From Bradyrhizobium australiense (GTDB taxonomy: Bacteria; Pseudomonadota; Alphaproteobacteria; Rhizobiales; Xanthobacteraceae), in NCBI RefSeq assembly GCF_013114825.1, contig NZ_JAAVLX010000016.1, positions 52,030-116,029 of the forward strand: a stretch of 64,000 bases of DNA, given 5' to 3'. The notes beneath the pieces are model-generated. The model searched no databases, had not been told where the DNA came from, and saw only the letters and a list, made by a program, of their open reading frames with translations. A program made the translations under genes and the position numbers. Below, piece by piece: positions 63,712-64,000 of this stretch; within the stretch, counting starts at the first letter, position 1, and each line of letters begins with the position of its first letter.

Positions 63712-64000
63712 TGTGGACGGCTCCTCCACGGGCACGAGAGTGCCAAGGAGTGGGCGCCGTTTGAGGCTCCCACGATTCGGAGGAGTAGCCTATGCAGTCA
63801 ATTTCGACGATTGGTCTGGATATCGCGAAGTCGGTCTTTCAAGTGCATGGCGTCGATGCAGCCGGTCAGGTGGTGATCCGCCGCCAGCTCAAGCGCCGTT
63901 TGGTGCTGTCCTTCTTTGAGAAGTTGCCGCCGTGCCTGGTGGGGATCGAGGCTTGCGCGTCATCCCATTATTGGTCCCGCGAACTGCAGGCGTTTGGACA
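63712..64000 (+). mobile_element. Left end of an IS1111-type (IS110 family) element, cut by the window
   Basis: TGTGGACGGCTCC at 63712–63724 is the reverse complement of the end found at 61415–61427. It is followed by a typical 5' leader and a transposase gene in an apparently intact frame. The right end lies beyond the window. Confidence 0.75.
63792..64000 (+). CDS. IS110-family transposase, N-terminal part
   Basis: The frame begins MQSISTIGLDIAKSVFQVHG behind CGGAGGAGTAGCC and stays open to the window edge. The IGLDIAK motif carries the first Asp of the DEDD catalytic set of IS110/IS1111 enzymes, and CLVGIEACASSHYWSRELQ carries the Glu. Seventy residues are visible, all in one frame, in contrast to the broken copy at 60425. 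Confidence 0.9.
   Translation, partial: MQSISTIGLDIAKSVFQVHGVDAAGQVVIRRQLKRRLVLSFFEKLPPCLVGIEACASSHYWSRELQAFG

Overview
The window looks like chromosome of a GC-rich alphaproteobacterium of the Bradyrhizobium/Rhodopseudomonas group (Nitrobacteraceae). Support: a ctrA–chpT cell-cycle pair next to flagellar and chemotaxis genes, EcfG-type promoter sequences (GGAAC-N16/17-CGTT), families common in this group (DUF1134, DUF2927, YHS, DUF898) and many palindromic repeats of the kind that litter Bradyrhizobium intergenic DNA. The genus call is from recognition, not from a search. LAYOUT: 0–1.8 kb holds one hypothetical membrane-anchored protein and about 1 kb of repeats. 1.8–18.3 kb is a motility and cell-cycle block: flhA; a small stress-type membrane protein; an ECF sigma/anti-sigma pair; fliI-fliJ divergent from ctrA; a three-gene ATP-grasp system (DUF350, Ser-rich YgiB-like, glutathionylspermidine-synthase-like); then, on the minus strand, chpT and cheA-cheW-cheY-cheB-cheR. 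ChpT is the phosphotransferase that feeds CtrA, so two ends of one phosphorelay lie about 9 kb apart, and five GANTC sites lie upstream of ctrA. 18.3–22.3 kb: cysQ, a YHS protein, DUF1134, a long membrane-anchored coiled-coil protein and tRNA-Val(CAC). 22.3–26.3 kb is an island of very small genes, several behind EcfG-type promoters, plus a frameshifted SDR gene. 26.3–37.2 kb is mixed housekeeping and metabolism: M20 hydrolase, TPP enzyme, L,D-transpeptidase, HD hydrolase, DUF2927, LysR, M48 protease with DUF898, isovaleryl-CoA dehydrogenase. 37.4–44.5 kb: two tandem cytochrome P450s, an FAD monooxygenase, an RlpA-like protein and an ArsR–SRPBCC operon with a clear operator. 44.6–54.5 kb: an orphan TRAP binding protein, then a LysR-controlled acyl-CoA dehydrogenase–CoA transferase–MaoC operon followed by benzoylformate decarboxylase, an SDR and a hemolysin III protein. 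54.8–57.3 kb: the YcjX-YcjF pair. 57.3–64 kb is accessory and decayed: small secreted proteins, a broken IS110/IS1111 transposase, an esterase, a LysR gene and the start of an apparently intact IS1111-type element cut by the window edge. HOW GENES WORK TOGETHER: the best-supported functional units are the Che signalling operon, the ChpT-to-CtrA relay controlling flagellar and cell-cycle genes, the ECF/anti-sigma switch, the LysR-controlled CoA-thioester operon, and the DUF350/YgiB-like/ATP-grasp trio, which is the least understood. I see no CRISPR array, rRNA, prophage or recognisable defence island.
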